A stretch of DNA of 35,453 bases from an uncultured bacterium (GCA_900313515.1 OMRK01000018.1:1-35453); one strand, 5' to 3'. Positions 10,107 to 18,309 are shown, counted from the stretch's first letter. Notes: a model not told the origin generated them from the letters alone. Translations and numbers: made by a program.

Positions 10107-11630
10107 CTATTTACCCTCCCCAGGAGTAAAGGTCTTCTTGAATTCCTTGATGGCCTCAGTCAATTTTTCGGAAGTTTCATCGTCCAATTTTCCTGTTGTC
10201 TTTATGGTATCCAGAATATCAGCGTGGACCGCCTGCATAAACTTCAGGAACTCAGCTTCAAAGCGGGGGATATCTGCCACCTCGGTGTCGTCTAAGAAGC
10301 CTTTGGTTACCACGAAGATTATAGCCACTTGCAACTCGGCACCCATAGGAGCGTACTGCTTCTGATTGAGCACGGCTGAAACCCTGTCGCCTCGGGCCAA
10401 CTGAGCCCGGCTCACCGCATCCAGTTCATCAGCGCTGAGCTTGGCATAAGCCGCCAAAGATCTGTATTGAGCCAAATCTATACGCAGAGGGCCGGCCACC
10501 TGCTTGATTGCCTTCATCTGAGCGGCACCGCCTACACGTGAAACTGACAAGCCTACATCTACCGCTGGGCGAGTGCCAGAGTAAAAGAGGTCGGAATCTA
10601 AATATATCTGACCGTCGGTGATAGAAATCACGTTTGTAGGAATATAGGCCGAAACATCGCCTAACTGAGTCTCGATAATGGGCAAAGCGGTCATAGAACC
10701 GCCGCCTAACTTATCGGAGAGCTTGGCTGCCCGTTCCAGAAGACGAGAATGCAGGTAAAAGACATCGCCGGGGTAAGCTTCACGCCCCGGAGGACGACGC
10801 AGAAGCAGGGAAATTTCGCGATAGGCCTTGGCGTGCTTGGAAAGATCGTCGTATATGATCAAGACGTGCTTGCCCTTGTACATCATATGCTCGCCAATAG
10901 CGCAACCTGTGTAAGGGGCCATGTAGAGGAGGGCGGGTGACTCGTTGGCGTTGGCCACCACTACGGCGCATTTGTGCATGACGCCTTCGCGCTTGAGAGT
11001 CTCTACCAAGGTGGCCACAGAATTGGCCTTCTGGCCTATGGCGACGTAAATGCAGTAAATGTCAGAATTTTTCTGATTGATCATTGCATCGACCGCAATG
11101 GCGGTTTTGCCCAGTTGGCGGTCGCCTATTATGAGTTCGCGCTGACCGCGGCCCACCGGAACGAGAGCATCTATAGCTTTTAAACCTGTCTGCATCGGTT
11201 CACCCACCGAGCGGCGCTCAATCACCGTTGGTGCGGTAAACTCTATGGTGCGGTTTTCCGTTGAACCCAGTGGCCCTCCGCCATCTATGGGCTGACCCAA
11301 GGCGTTGACAACTCGACCAAACATGCACTCGCCCACGGGAACCTCAGCTACGCGTTCGGTTCGTTCCACCCGGTCACCCTCACGAATATCGTCATCTGGG
11401 CCCATAACAATGCAACCGATGCTACCCTCGTTGAGGTTCATGACCATGCCATATAAGCCATTAGGAAAACGCAGAAGCTCACCAGCGCGGGCATCCTTTA
11501 GGCCGTATATAGTGGCGATACTGTCACCTACCTGGATCACGGTGCCGTAAGACATCTCCTCCACTTCTGGAGTGTAACCGTCTATCTGGCGGCGCAGAAT
11601 CTCAGAAATTTCGTCCGAACGAATTGCCAT
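10107..11630 (-). CDS. atpA: F-type ATP synthase alpha subunit
   Basis: A 507-residue F1 subunit that binds nucleotide at the non-catalytic sites and supplies the arginine finger ([10 protein letters not shown]) to beta. The P-loop at 169-176 reads GDRQLGKT, where nearly all alpha subunits have GDRQTGKT; the substitution still fits the Walker A pattern. I start at ATG 11630, since GGAGG lies 5 bases upstream; a TTG 12 bases earlier is in frame, but that ribosome site would fall inside the gene. Other landmarks are [24 protein letters not shown] and [26 protein letters not shown]. It follows atpH by 63 bases. Confidence 0.98.
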   Translation of the reverse strand: MAIRSDEISEILRRQIDGYTPEVEEMSYGTVIQVGDSIATIYGLKDARAGELLRFPNGLYGMVMNLNEGSIGCIVMGPDDDIREGDRVERTERVAEVPVGECMFGRVVNALGQPIDGGGPLGSTENRTIEFTAPTVIERRSVGEPMQTGLKAIDALVPVGRGQRELIIGDRQLGKTAIAVDAMINQKNSDIYCIYVAIGQKANSVATLVETLKREGVMHKCAVVVANANESPALLYMAPYTGCAIGEHMMYKGKHVLIIYDDLSKHAKAYREISLLLRRPPGREAYPGDVFYLHSRLLERAAKLSDKLGGGSMTALPIIETQLGDVSAYIPTNVISITDGQIYLDSDLFYSGTRPAVDVGLSVSRVGGAAQMKAIKQVAGPLRIDLAQYRSLAAYAKLSADELDAVSRAQLARGDRVSAVLNQKQYAPMGAELQVAIIFVVTKGFLDDTEVADIPRFEAEFLKFMQAVHADILDTIKTTGKLDDETSEKLTEAIKEFKKTFTPGEGK

Positions 11631-11693
11631 ATTCTCCTCCAAAGAGTTTCAAACACCCCCCAGCCTCCACCTTAAAAGAACCAACTGAAATTA

Positions 11694-12239
11694 TCAGGTG
11701 TGTTGGGGAAGCATGAGATTGTGGACGTTGTTTAAGTGGCGGCGCAGGCTACCATCATAAAGGTGACCAGAATATTTTATGACCAGACCGCCTATAAGGT
11801 CGGGATTCACCACGGGAACCATCTTTATCTTCTGGCCTGTAATCATGTTTAAATGGGTTTCCACAAAAATGCGCATCTGCAGATCCAGTTCTCGGGCTGA
11901 CTCCACCGTCACCTCAATGATCTTGTTCTCCTCGCAGAATTGTACCTTGTAGCATTCGACTATATCGTCAAAAAATGCCTCACGTCCATTGTCTATGAGA
12001 ACGAACAAAAAGTTGAAGCTACGCTGGGAAATCATCTCGGCAAATACCTCTTTTATGATCTCCTTTTTGGCGGTGGCAGGAACGACCGGCGAGATCAAAC
12101 TACGCCTAAGTTGTGGATAGGCCTCGAGTTCGTTTTGGATGATGCGCAGCTCCTTAAACTGAGCGGCCTCCTGCCTCTTTTGCTTGGCGGAAGCATATAG
12201 AGCCTGCGAATAACGTTTGGCTAACGATTCGTTAAGCAC
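11694..12239 (-). CDS. atpH: F-type ATP synthase delta subunit (OSCP)
   Basis: A 181-residue stator subunit that sits on top of F1 and holds the b subunits. The N-terminal helical bundle begins LAKRYSQALYASA, and the C-terminal strand-helix signature is VNPDLIGGLVIKYSGHLYDGSLRRHLNNV, matching the family's 'dpsLiGGlvvriGd.viDgSvr..L'. The start is GTG at 12239, overlapping the atpF stop by 8 bases; GGGAG lies 6 bases upstream. Length and order are standard. Confidence 0.95.
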   Translation of the reverse strand: MLNESLAKRYSQALYASAKQKRQEAAQFKELRIIQNELEAYPQLRRSLISPVVPATAKKEIIKEVFAEMISQRSFNFLFVLIDNGREAFFDDIVECYKVQFCEENKIIEVTVESARELDLQMRIFVETHLNMITGQKIKMVPVVNPDLIGGLVIKYSGHLYDGSLRRHLNNVHNLMLPQHT

Positions 12240-12717
12240 GGTCCACTCCCATTTTATTTAAGAAATCTTCGATAATGTTCTGTTCGATCTGTTCATCCAA
12301 TGATCTACGAATGATGGCTTCAGCACGTTCCGTAACTTTTTGCGCTATGCGAGTCTGAACATCGTTGCAGGCCCGGGCGGTCAAAATCTCGGCCTCCCTT
12401 TTTGCACTGGCCAGCATCACGCTAACCTCATTATCGGTTCTCTCCTGGCCCTCACGTAGAACTCGGTCAGCATCTTCTTGAGCTTTGCTGGCGATTTGTT
12501 CCAACTCCTCAGGTAAGTGCTGAGCCTTGTCCTTCCAAAACTTCGCTTGTTCCTGAGCTTGCTGCAGGATATCTTTGGCCTCATTTACACGTGCCTTTAC
12601 CGCCATGGTTTTGTCTTGGGCTGCCTGACGCAGAGAACCAAAAATCACGTACTTGAAAACGATGGCCAGAAGAACTATATTCAGAACACCGCAGACAAAC
12701 TCGAAATAATTGGTCAT
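12232..12717 (-). CDS. atpF: F-type ATP synthase b subunit
   Basis: A 161-residue peripheral-stalk protein. Residues about 7-27 form the single membrane helix (VLNIVLLAIVFKYVIF) and the rest is a long charged coiled coil running to the F1 head. It is the second of two adjacent b-type genes: its ATG shares an ATGA overlap with the TGA of the upstream gene, so the two are translationally coupled and probably made in equal amounts. It resembles the b rather than the b' type because its N-terminus is short and ends in NKMGVDRA close to the delta gene. One copy would be expected in most Firmicutes. Confidence 0.9.
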   Translation of the reverse strand: MTNYFEFVCGVLNIVLLAIVFKYVIFGSLRQAAQDKTMAVKARVNEAKDILQQAQEQAKFWKDKAQHLPEELEQIASKAQEDADRVLREGQERTDNEVSVMLASAKREAEILTARACNDVQTRIAQKVTERAEAIIRRSLDEQIEQNIIEDFLNKMGVDRA

Positions 12718-13223
12718 CTGAGTCCCTCTCTTCTGAAGTCGGCCTGCAGGCGATCGCGCTCCACACCATAAGTGACGCTCAAGAGGATGCGTCCTGCCAT
12801 TTGTAAGGCCAGATGTGGCACCCGAGCCTCCAACTCCGCTGTGGTAAGTCCTTGGGCAGCGGCTATATCAGCCCTTGCTTCTTCGATTATGCTTTCCGAT
12901 TCGACCCTGCCGGTCTCCAGGCGTTCTTGCCTTAAGTGCTCCACCTTCTTCTGGGCCGCCTGCACCTTCTCCAAGGCTTCCTGTTTGGCGAGTCGAATCT
13001 TTTCTTCATACTCCCGCTTGGTTGTAATGGTTTCCTCATTGAGCTTCCAGGCGGCCAAAATATTGTCGATGGTGAGGGCTCTCCGCTCCCTGCGAGCCTT
13101 AATCATAGGCTTGTATAAAATTTGGCTCATCATCATGTGGAAGACATAAAAAAGACCCACTTGAACCAATACCATGATTGGTTCAGAGTTCATAGCCTTC
13201 ATCACACTGAGGATCGTATCCAC
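12714..13223 (-). CDS. Second F-type ATP synthase b subunit (b'-like)
   Basis: A 169-residue protein with one N-terminal membrane helix (about 17-36, MVLVQVGLFYVFHMMM), then 'ILYKPMIKARRERR' and a heptad-rich helix. This is the layout of b/b' subunits; in b' of cyanobacteria, alphaproteobacteria and deltaproteobacteria the segment after the helix likewise reads '.lfyKPl...l..R'. With atpF next to it, a heterodimeric b/b' stalk is likely instead of a b homodimer. GTG at 13223 has AGGAGG 7 bases upstream. A long 360-base gap lies between it and atpE. Confidence 0.85.
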   Translation of the reverse strand: MDTILSVMKAMNSEPIMVLVQVGLFYVFHMMMSQILYKPMIKARRERRALTIDNILAAWKLNEETITTKREYEEKIRLAKQEALEKVQAAQKKVEHLRQERLETGRVESESIIEEARADIAAAQGLTTAELEARVPHLALQMAGRILLSVTYGVERDRLQADFRREGLR

Positions 13224-13583
13224 AAGTATACCTCCTACTCAACCCTCTCATGGCTCGCCAAAGGAAAAATCAGCTCACTGTACCCGTCAGAAGGACGGAG
13301 GAGCGCGCCTACGCACCGCAGTTTTACCACCCGCACGCAGGACAACCAGGCAAGACTGGCTGGGTGCTTTGTTTAGAGTGCTCAGAGAAAACTACAACTG
13401 CCAGCCAATCGGTGGCTTCCTTTTTTTGTTTACTCTAAACCGGCAGAGAAACACACTTCCACTATTCGGTTAATACTCTTTAGGTGTATTTTACCGGAAT
13501 TTAACGGGCAGAGATTTCAGCACTTTAAACCGTAGCCAGCCAGTAGCTCGCAGGCTCCATAAGCCATGAAGAGGATAAGATGA
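13224..13583 (-). other. atpE-b' intercistronic region, structured, no gene
   Basis: This 360-base gap inside the operon has no supported gene; small plus-strand frames here lack ribosome sites. It contains a perfect 9-base inverted repeat (GTTTAGAGT 13371-13379, ACTCTAAAC 13432-13440) enclosing a small hairpin (GCCA...TGGC at about 13400-13416) and a run of seven T. A second pairing (TGGCTGG 13357-13363 with CCAGCCA 13401-13407) interleaves with the first, so the two are alternatives or a pseudoknot. On the plus strand the small hairpin plus T-run would resemble a weak terminator, but no plus-strand gene precedes it. Confidence 0.35.
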
Positions 13584-13964
13584 CTAGAGCTTCAAGACTA
13601 ACATCAAGCTGATAACCAAAGCGTAAATGGTCAGCGATTCAATGAAGGCCAGCGACAAGATGGCCATTGTTTGCAATTTACCGGAGGCTTCGGGGTTGCG
13701 GGCCATTCCCTCGAGGGCTTTAGCGGCCGCATTGGCCTGGCTGAAGCTACCAGCTGCCGCCGCGATAGCCAAAATCAAAGCGGCGCTCAGAGCGTAAACG
13801 GCCTTCGTCCCTAAGAAGGTTCCCGTATCTTCGCCAACGGGTGCAGTTGAGGCCTCGGCGACGGCCTCTGTAGCCGCAGCTTGGGCAAAGGCTGGTAGGG
13901 AACAGAAAATTCCCACTCCCAACACAGATAAGAAGCTGAAGAACTTTCCAAGCTTAGAATACAT
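13584..13964 (-). CDS. atpE: F-type ATP synthase c subunit with signal peptide and Na+-type site
   Basis: A 126-residue rotor-ring subunit; most c subunits have 70-90 residues. Residues 1-27 look like a signal peptide (basic start, hydrophobic core, AFA before QA), then about 25 Ala/Glu-rich residues, then the two-helix hairpin with the polar loop R89-N90-P91. The ion site reads Q76 in helix 1 and E109, S110, Y114 in helix 2. The spacing of Q and E (33) is the same as Q32/E65 of Ilyobacter tartaricus, whose Na+ ligands are Q32, E65, S66 and Y70, so Na+ coupling is likely; the usual threonine after the serine is L111 here. ATG at 13964 is chosen because GGAGG lies 5 bases upstream; an ATG 12 bases earlier would place that site inside the gene. 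Confidence 0.93.
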   Translation of the reverse strand: MYSKLGKFFSFLSVLGVGIFCSLPAFAQAAATEAVAEASTAPVGEDTGTFLGTKAVYALSAALILAIAAAAGSFSQANAAAKALEGMARNPEASGKLQTMAILSLAFIESLTIYALVISLMLVLKL

Positions 13965-14055
13965 CTTTTCCTCCATGGGGCCACCGGTGGCAGCCCTATT
14001 CTTTTTTTTGAAAGTTTTCCGGCAGGCCAGGCTTGAAAAGGCCGGCATGCTGTGT

Positions 14056-15108
14056 TTACTCTTCCTCACTAACCACGACATGGCTAATGTAATTCAAAGT
14101 TAAAAGGCAGAAAACCAAAGCCTGCACAAAGCCAGACAAGGCCCCTATGCAGGTAACAAAAAACGACACCCCCCACAAAGCTATGCTGAAAACTACTCCC
14201 TGGATGGCCGCCATGGTTGACGAATTATGCACGGCCGGGACGATCGAATTAAAAAAGTCTGTACCAACAGACAAGAGTGTACTTTTAACTACGTGCTCGC
14301 CGTTAATATTACCATAAAGACGGAAGGAGAGGGAAACCAAACGTCCCAACTCTTCAATTATATTCAGACCGCAGAAAAGTACGGTTAGCAGGGGAAGTAT
14401 TGAATAGCGCAAGGCCGCATCAAACTTGTTCCATAAATCGGGAACGGGGTGTAGGTAATGACTCAACCAGACAAAAAAACCCTTAAACAGCCCGTGGCGT
14501 TCCTCAAAGTGCGGCAAAATCGGATCCGTACCGGCTTCCGGATTGCTCTTGGCTCGTTCGACCGCCATCTCTTTGGCGACTTCCTCGGCTTCCTTACGTT
14601 CCGCCTCAGTATCTCCGCTAATTTTCCTCTTTAGCCCGTAAAAGGTGAATCCTACTACCGTAACTATAGCCAAAGCCAAGGTGGTGTTGTAGGAGGCCGT
14701 AGGAGGCTCCAAAAGAGCATGCTCATGGCCTTGCACGACAGCCTTAGGGACTGGCAGGAGTCCAGCCCAGTTGGACATGAGGACGAAGAGAAAGAGCGAC
14801 ATAGCAAAAGGAACATAACGTTCCCCTTGCTCTCCCATAAATGACTGGGCAAAACTGCCTACAAAATCGTAAACACTCTCTAAAAACGCTCCCAAGCCGC
14901 TACTGGGAACTGCGCCTACACCCTTGCGCCCAAACCAAGCCACAGCCGTCACGGCGAAAATTACCAATACTGTGGATAAAGACAACACAATGTTGCCAAA
15001 GCTGGCAAAACCCTGCCCCCATGCGCTTGCCGAGCTAGCTGCCTCGGTGGGCACTGAGGCCAAAATGTATACCCCTGACGCTACCCCTCTCAACGAAATC
15101 CAGCCCAT
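14056..15108 (-). CDS. atpB: F-type ATP synthase a subunit
   Basis: A 350-residue membrane subunit that forms the ion half-channels against the c ring. The essential arginine is R263 in [14 protein letters not shown], preceded by IIEELGRLV. Several membrane helices are clear, including 100-118, 141-158 and 236-252, and the C-terminal helices end in [18 protein letters not shown]. Between helices, residues about 160-207 form a charged, mainly Glu/Lys/Arg stretch that is longer than in typical a subunits and should face the cytoplasm. ATG at 15108 has a GAGGAAG site 7-9 bases upstream. It lies 91 bases before the chosen atpE start. Confidence 0.95.
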   Translation of the reverse strand: MGWISLRGVASGVYILASVPTEAASSASAWGQGFASFGNIVLSLSTVLVIFAVTAVAWFGRKGVGAVPSSGLGAFLESVYDFVGSFAQSFMGEQGERYVPFAMSLFLFVLMSNWAGLLPVPKAVVQGHEHALLEPPTASYNTTLALAIVTVVGFTFYGLKRKISGDTEAERKEAEEVAKEMAVERAKSNPEAGTDPILPHFEERHGLFKGFFVWLSHYLHPVPDLWNKFDAALRYSILPLLTVLFCGLNIIEELGRLVSLSFRLYGNINGEHVVKSTLLSVGTDFFNSIVPAVHNSSTMAAIQGVVFSIALWGVSFFVTCIGALSGFVQALVFCLLTLNYISHVVVSEEE

Positions 15109-15129
15109 AACAAATCTTCCTCGTTCTGC

Positions 15130-15462
15130 TTACCGGCCCTCATTCAAACCTTTCAGCACTATAACCCCCAGGCCAGCCACAACGGCGGCGAGAACGCCTA
15201 CACACACTGGGAAGGCAGAGAACCCCCAAAACTTGACTGGAGCGTATATGAAAGCGCCTGTTATTAACCAGTTCAAAACCAATCCCAAGGATGCAAAGAC
15301 ACGTTGTCTCTTTCCCACATTACTGCTGAATTCCTTTTCAGAAAAGCTACCAAGCAACTTACTAATGGCGAAGTTCCAAGCTAGCCAGTGTATGGCGCCC
15401 ACCATTAGGCCCAGAATAAAAGCCATGCTAGCAGTATAAGGGGGGGAAAAATAGTTGATCAT
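15130..15462 (-). CDS. atpI: ATP synthase subunit I (AtpI-like)
   Basis: A 110-residue hydrophobic protein with about four membrane segments (residues near 10-33, 56-75, 77-90 and 88-105), first in the operon and 21 bases before atpB. Position, size and topology fit AtpI, a small protein that assists c-ring assembly or ion (Mg2+, Na+) supply. Sequence motifs in this family are weak, so the call rests mainly on context. ATG at 15462 has no clear ribosome site; the N-terminal residues before M13 are not strongly supported. Confidence 0.8.
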   Translation of the reverse strand: MINYFSPPYTASMAFILGLMVGAIHWLAWNFAISKLLGSFSEKEFSSNVGKRQRVFASLGLVLNWLITGAFIYAPVKFWGFSAFPVCVGVLAAVVAGLGVIVLKGLNEGR

Positions 15463-15960
15463 AATGTGTGCCAGTTACTCTGTTTTAGTGGTCAATCCTG
15501 ATTCAGAATCTGTTCGCTTGGCCTTTCTGGTTGGTTTTCTGATTTTCTGAGGTAGGCCGGTGTTTGGGCTAATGTCTGTGGAGACATCTGCCTCCATACT
15601 ACCGGGCGGCATGTCTACGGTCGGAGCTAACGTCTACAGTGCACGAATCAAAATGAATACATAGGATAATCCTTATCGAAAACATAAGCGCGATTCTAAA
15701 CTTAACCTTACTAAAAACGCGGCCCGCTTTCGTGTTTTTGTGAGGTATTGCCTGCTGCATTGGCGCTATTAAGGTGCTCTTGTATGGGGAAGCCTGCTGG
15801 TATTCATCACTTACCATGTGTGCCCAATCCATCTCCGCCCCCGCAAGACATCTAAACAGCTTTTAGCATTTTTTTTTACAATAGCCCTTTACTATGAAAA
15901 AATTATAAGTTATATAAGGATAACTACACTAAGGATTTAGTTTGGAAGAGGAGCTTTGCT
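15463..15960. other. Divergent intergenic region between atpI and the hydrolase gene
   Basis: This 498-base stretch separates two divergent transcription units. A promoter for the plus-strand gene is visible near its right end. I found no convincing -35/-10 pair for the atp operon on the minus strand. Two small minus-strand frames occur: 77 codons at 15599-15832 and 40-45 codons at 15475-15612, the latter ending 12 bases before atpI and very basic. Neither has a normal ribosome site or a recognisable family, and neither looks like the two-helix AtpZ protein sometimes found here. A run of nine T lies at about 15870-15878. Confidence 0.5.
15888..15916 (+). promoter_or_regulatory. Sigma-70-type promoter for the hydrolase gene
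   Basis: TTTACT (15888-15893), a 17-base spacer and TATATA (15911-15916) give good matches to both boxes. The start site would fall near 15923, leaving a leader of about 38 bases that contains the ribosome site GAGGAG, 7 bases before the ATG at 15961. The same -35 sequence and spacer length recur in front of the next plus-strand gene. Confidence 0.6.
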
Positions 15961-18066
15961 ATGGATCAGATTAATGGTTTGGCTGGACTTGCTAGTCTTT
16001 TTGGCGCAGGCCAGATGAGCGCTGGGTTGTCTATACCCAATCTTTCCGGTGGCTTTGGCCTGGACTTCAGCGATGATGTCAGCATTTCTGGAGCCAAGGC
16101 TATAACTGAGGCCGGTAATTTCCGCACTAACGCTGCTTTAGCCGATCCCGATATCTTGGCTGAGATCAACGATTTGGAGGACGAGGCCGAGGCCGAAGAT
16201 GCAAAGGCTGATGATGCCAAAGTGGGTGCCGACGGTAAGAAGACTGAGGGCACCGATGCTGCTTCCGATGCCAAGGGCGATAAGGATGCCAAGAAGCTTA
16301 CCGATGAGCAGAAGAAGTATGTTGAGAACAAGCACAAGCAGGATGCCACCCAGGGTGATATCGATGACTTGACTACCGAGGCCACAGATCTGGAGAAGCA
16401 GATTGAAGAGGCTAAGGCCAGCGGTGACACCGATAAAGCTAATAAGCTTCAGAAAGAGCTTGACGATGTAAATGAGAAGCTTGAGGCCAAGAAGAAAGAG
16501 CTCGATAAGCTCGTGAAGGAAGAGGATGAGCTGGAACTCAGTCCTGAGGAGAAGCTTGAGGCTCTTCAGAACGAGATGGATCAACTTGACAGCGAACTTG
16601 AAGCCAAGAAGGCCGAGCAGGCCAGATTGCAGGCAGAGGCAGCCAAGTTGCAGGAGGATATCGAGGCAGCCAAGGCTGAGGGCGATCAGGAGAAGGTAGA
16701 GGAGCTGCAGGGCGAGCTTGATGGCGTAAACAGCAAGCTGGACACCTTAGACAGCGAGATCAATTCTTTACAGAGCCGCAAGGATAGTCTGCAGAACAAC
16801 ATCGATGCCGCTCAGGCGGAAGTAGATGCTAAGAAGGCTCAGGAAGCGGCCGCAGCGGCAGCTAACCAGGCCCAGAGTAGTGGTGGCTCCGGTGACGGTG
16901 GCTCCGGTAACAACGGTGCTGTGAACCAGGCTGGCGAGAGCGGCGGCAGTGGCGGCAATTCCGGCGGTTCCAATGGTGTGAACAATGGCGGCAATGGCGG
17001 CGGTGGCAACGGCGGTAGCGGCTCCGTGGGCGGCTCCGGTGGCGGTGGTAGCGTGGGCGGTTCCGGTGGTAGTGGCTCCGTGGGCGGCTCCAGCAAGGTC
17101 GGTCAGGTTGACACCTCCAAGTGCTCCGACGAAGATTTAGCCAAGGGTATCGATGAGTTCTTGGCCTCCAAGGGTTCGCCTTGTCCCGAGGGCACTGGTG
17201 CTCTCTTTGTAGAGGCTGGTAAGAAGTATGATGTAGATCCGTTGGTGTTGGTATCTATTGCTGGTCAGGAAACTCAGTGGGGCCAGACCGGAATTGGTAT
17301 GAATGGTATGTTGGGCGTGGGTGCTTATGACTCCGATCCTAACAACGCTACCAGGGATCCCAAGTTCGCTGGTGTGGCTAACCAGATCGAGCGTGGTGCC
17401 GAAACTTTCGCTAACATCCGCGCGGGCAACGGTGGCTCAGCTTCCGACTCAATCGCCGATCAGTTGAAGGCCGTCAACAACCATGAAAACGGAAACCAGT
17501 ACTGGTGGGCTAGCGATTCCAACTGGGATGAGGGCGTACAGAGCATTTATGAGAATCAGGTAGCCCCCTTCATCTTAGAGCATGTTAATGGCGCTGAGAC
17601 CGTCGGTGGCGACGTGGCTGGAATGCTTTCCGATGCCGATTCTATGATTGGTATGTGCCGCGGCAACGGCGACTTACAGAACTACATTAACGAGAATGGC
17701 TCTGGTCTTAGCACGTATGATCCCTGGTGCGCAGCCTTCGCTACTGCTGTGGAGAATAAGCACGGCAATATGGACTTCAGTCAGTTGGATAACTGGAACT
17801 ACTGCCCCAGCATTAAGAACTGGGCCGAAGGTCAGGGCACGTGGCATCCCAACGGGAGCTACAATGCTCAGCCCGGCGATATGCTCCTCTTCGACTGGGA
17901 TTCTGACGGGTGCGCGGATCACGTTGGTATAGTGGAGAGTTACGATCCCTCTACGGGCGTGTGCATAACCCTCGAAGGTAACACTTCCGGTGACGCTAGT
18001 GGCTCTCAGGTGGCCCGCAAGGAGCGTAGCTCTTGCATTATGGGCTTCATTAGCTCCAACGTTTAA
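15961..18066 (+). CDS. Two-domain peptidoglycan hydrolase: glucosaminidase-like plus CHAP, no signal peptide
   Basis: A 701-residue modular protein. Residues 1-65 are Gly/Ser/Ala-rich with no signal peptide or membrane helix. Residues about 65-120 are acidic and about 120-298 a long coiled coil (Lys/Glu/Asp/Leu heptads). A Gly/Ser/Asn linker spans about 303-380. Residues about 384-537 resemble lysozyme-like glucosaminidases (FlgJ type), with E437 in AGQETQWG as the probable acid. The C-terminal part, about 550-700, is a CHAP amidase/endopeptidase domain: C590 in DPWCAAFA, H654 in ADHVGIVE, and E672/N674 in LEGNTSG. It should cut both glycan and peptide bonds of the wall. Lysine is mostly AAG and glycine GGT/GGC, suggesting strong expression. 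How it leaves the cytoplasm is not evident. GAGGAG sits 7 bases before the ATG. Confidence 0.88.
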   Translation: MDQINGLAGLASLFGAGQMSAGLSIPNLSGGFGLDFSDDVSISGAKAITEAGNFRTNAALADPDILAEINDLEDEAEAEDAKADDAKVGADGKKTEGTDAASDAKGDKDAKKLTDEQKKYVENKHKQDATQGDIDDLTTEATDLEKQIEEAKASGDTDKANKLQKELDDVNEKLEAKKKELDKLVKEEDELELSPEEKLEALQNEMDQLDSELEAKKAEQARLQAEAAKLQEDIEAAKAEGDQEKVEELQGELDGVNSKLDTLDSEINSLQSRKDSLQNNIDAAQAEVDAKKAQEAAAAAANQAQSSGGSGDGGSGNNGAVNQAGESGGSGGNSGGSNGVNNGGNGGGGNGGSGSVGGSGGGGSVGGSGGSGSVGGSSKVGQVDTSKCSDEDLAKGIDEFLASKGSPCPEGTGALFVEAGKKYDVDPLVLVSIAGQETQWGQTGIGMNGMLGVGAYDSDPNNATRDPKFAGVANQIERGAETFANIRAGNGGSASDSIADQLKAVNNHENGNQYWWASDSNWDEGVQSIYENQVAPFILEHVNGAETVGGDVAGMLSDADSMIGMCRGNGDLQNYINENGSGLSTYDPWCAAFATAVENKHGNMDFSQLDNWNYCPSIKNWAEGQGTWHPNGSYNAQPGDMLLFDWDSDGCADHVGIVESYDPSTGVCITLEGNTSGDASGSQVARKERSSCIMGFISSNV
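17020..17100 (+). repeat. 27-bp in-frame tandem repeat in the Gly/Ser linker
   Basis: Three units of 27 bases start at 17020, 17047 and 17074, encoding GSVGGSGGG, GSVGGSGGS and GSVGGSSKV. The first and third share an identical 18-base core (17020-17037 and 17074-17091). They form the end of the flexible linker between coiled coil and catalytic domains; such repeats often vary in number between strains. Confidence 0.8.
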
Positions 18067-18076
18067 TATATACTCC

Positions 18077-18149
18077 GACCTGCGGGAAGGGTAACCTGAC
18101 CTTGCAGGTCACGTCTCCAGGAGGGGTACCTAGTGCGCTTCCCTGGAGA
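18077..18149 (+). other. Two tandem hairpins in the 3' region of the hydrolase gene
   Basis: Two stem-loops follow the stop codon by about 10 bases. The first has stem GACCTGC/GCAGGTC (18077-18083, 18104-18110), the second TCTCCAGG/CCTGGAGA (18114-18121, 18142-18149). Both loops are exactly 20 bases and both contain a similar core (GGGTAACCT and GGGGTACCT). The stems differ in sequence but keep pairing. No T-run follows, so a simple terminator is unlikely; mRNA protection is one possibility. Confidence 0.6.
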
Positions 18150-18187
18150 TATCGAGATGAAACATTTTAAAATAAACTTTATCAATG

Positions 18188-18230
18188 GGCCTTCTCTTGT
18201 TGAATTCGGGGAGGGCTCTTCTGATTTTTT
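18188..18230 (+). terminator. Possible weak terminator after the hydrolase gene
   Basis: A stem GCCTTCTC (18189-18196) can pair, with G-U pairs and one bulge, with GGGGAGGGC (18208-18216), followed by TCTTCTGATTTTTT. The T-run starts about ten bases after the stem, which weakens the call. Confidence 0.3.
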
Positions 18231-18309
18231 GGGGAATAGAACAGAACAAAATTGGGTAGAATTAGTCTAAACTAGCTAATAGAAACGGTGCCGGAGAGTC
18301 TTGCCATCC

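Noticed and set aside
13400-13427. Hairpin plus seven T on the plus strand as a terminator.
   Set aside because: The stem is only four base pairs and no plus-strand gene precedes it.
13122-13473. Several overlapping plus-strand frames of 60-99 codons near the b' gene.
   Set aside because: No ribosome sites, no family features, and they compete with each other; the area is better explained as an intercistronic region.
14924-15439. A 171-codon plus-strand frame over atpB and atpI.
   Set aside because: Antisense to two recognised membrane subunits, with no ribosome site.
15475-15612. A 40-45 codon basic minus-strand frame ending 12 bases before atpI.
   Set aside because: Position is suggestive, but neither possible ATG has a ribosome site and composition is low in structure; kept only as a note.
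15599-15832. A 77-codon minus-strand frame upstream of atpI.
   Set aside because: GGGGGCGGAG directly before its ATG is not a normal site, and the protein has no two-helix AtpZ pattern.
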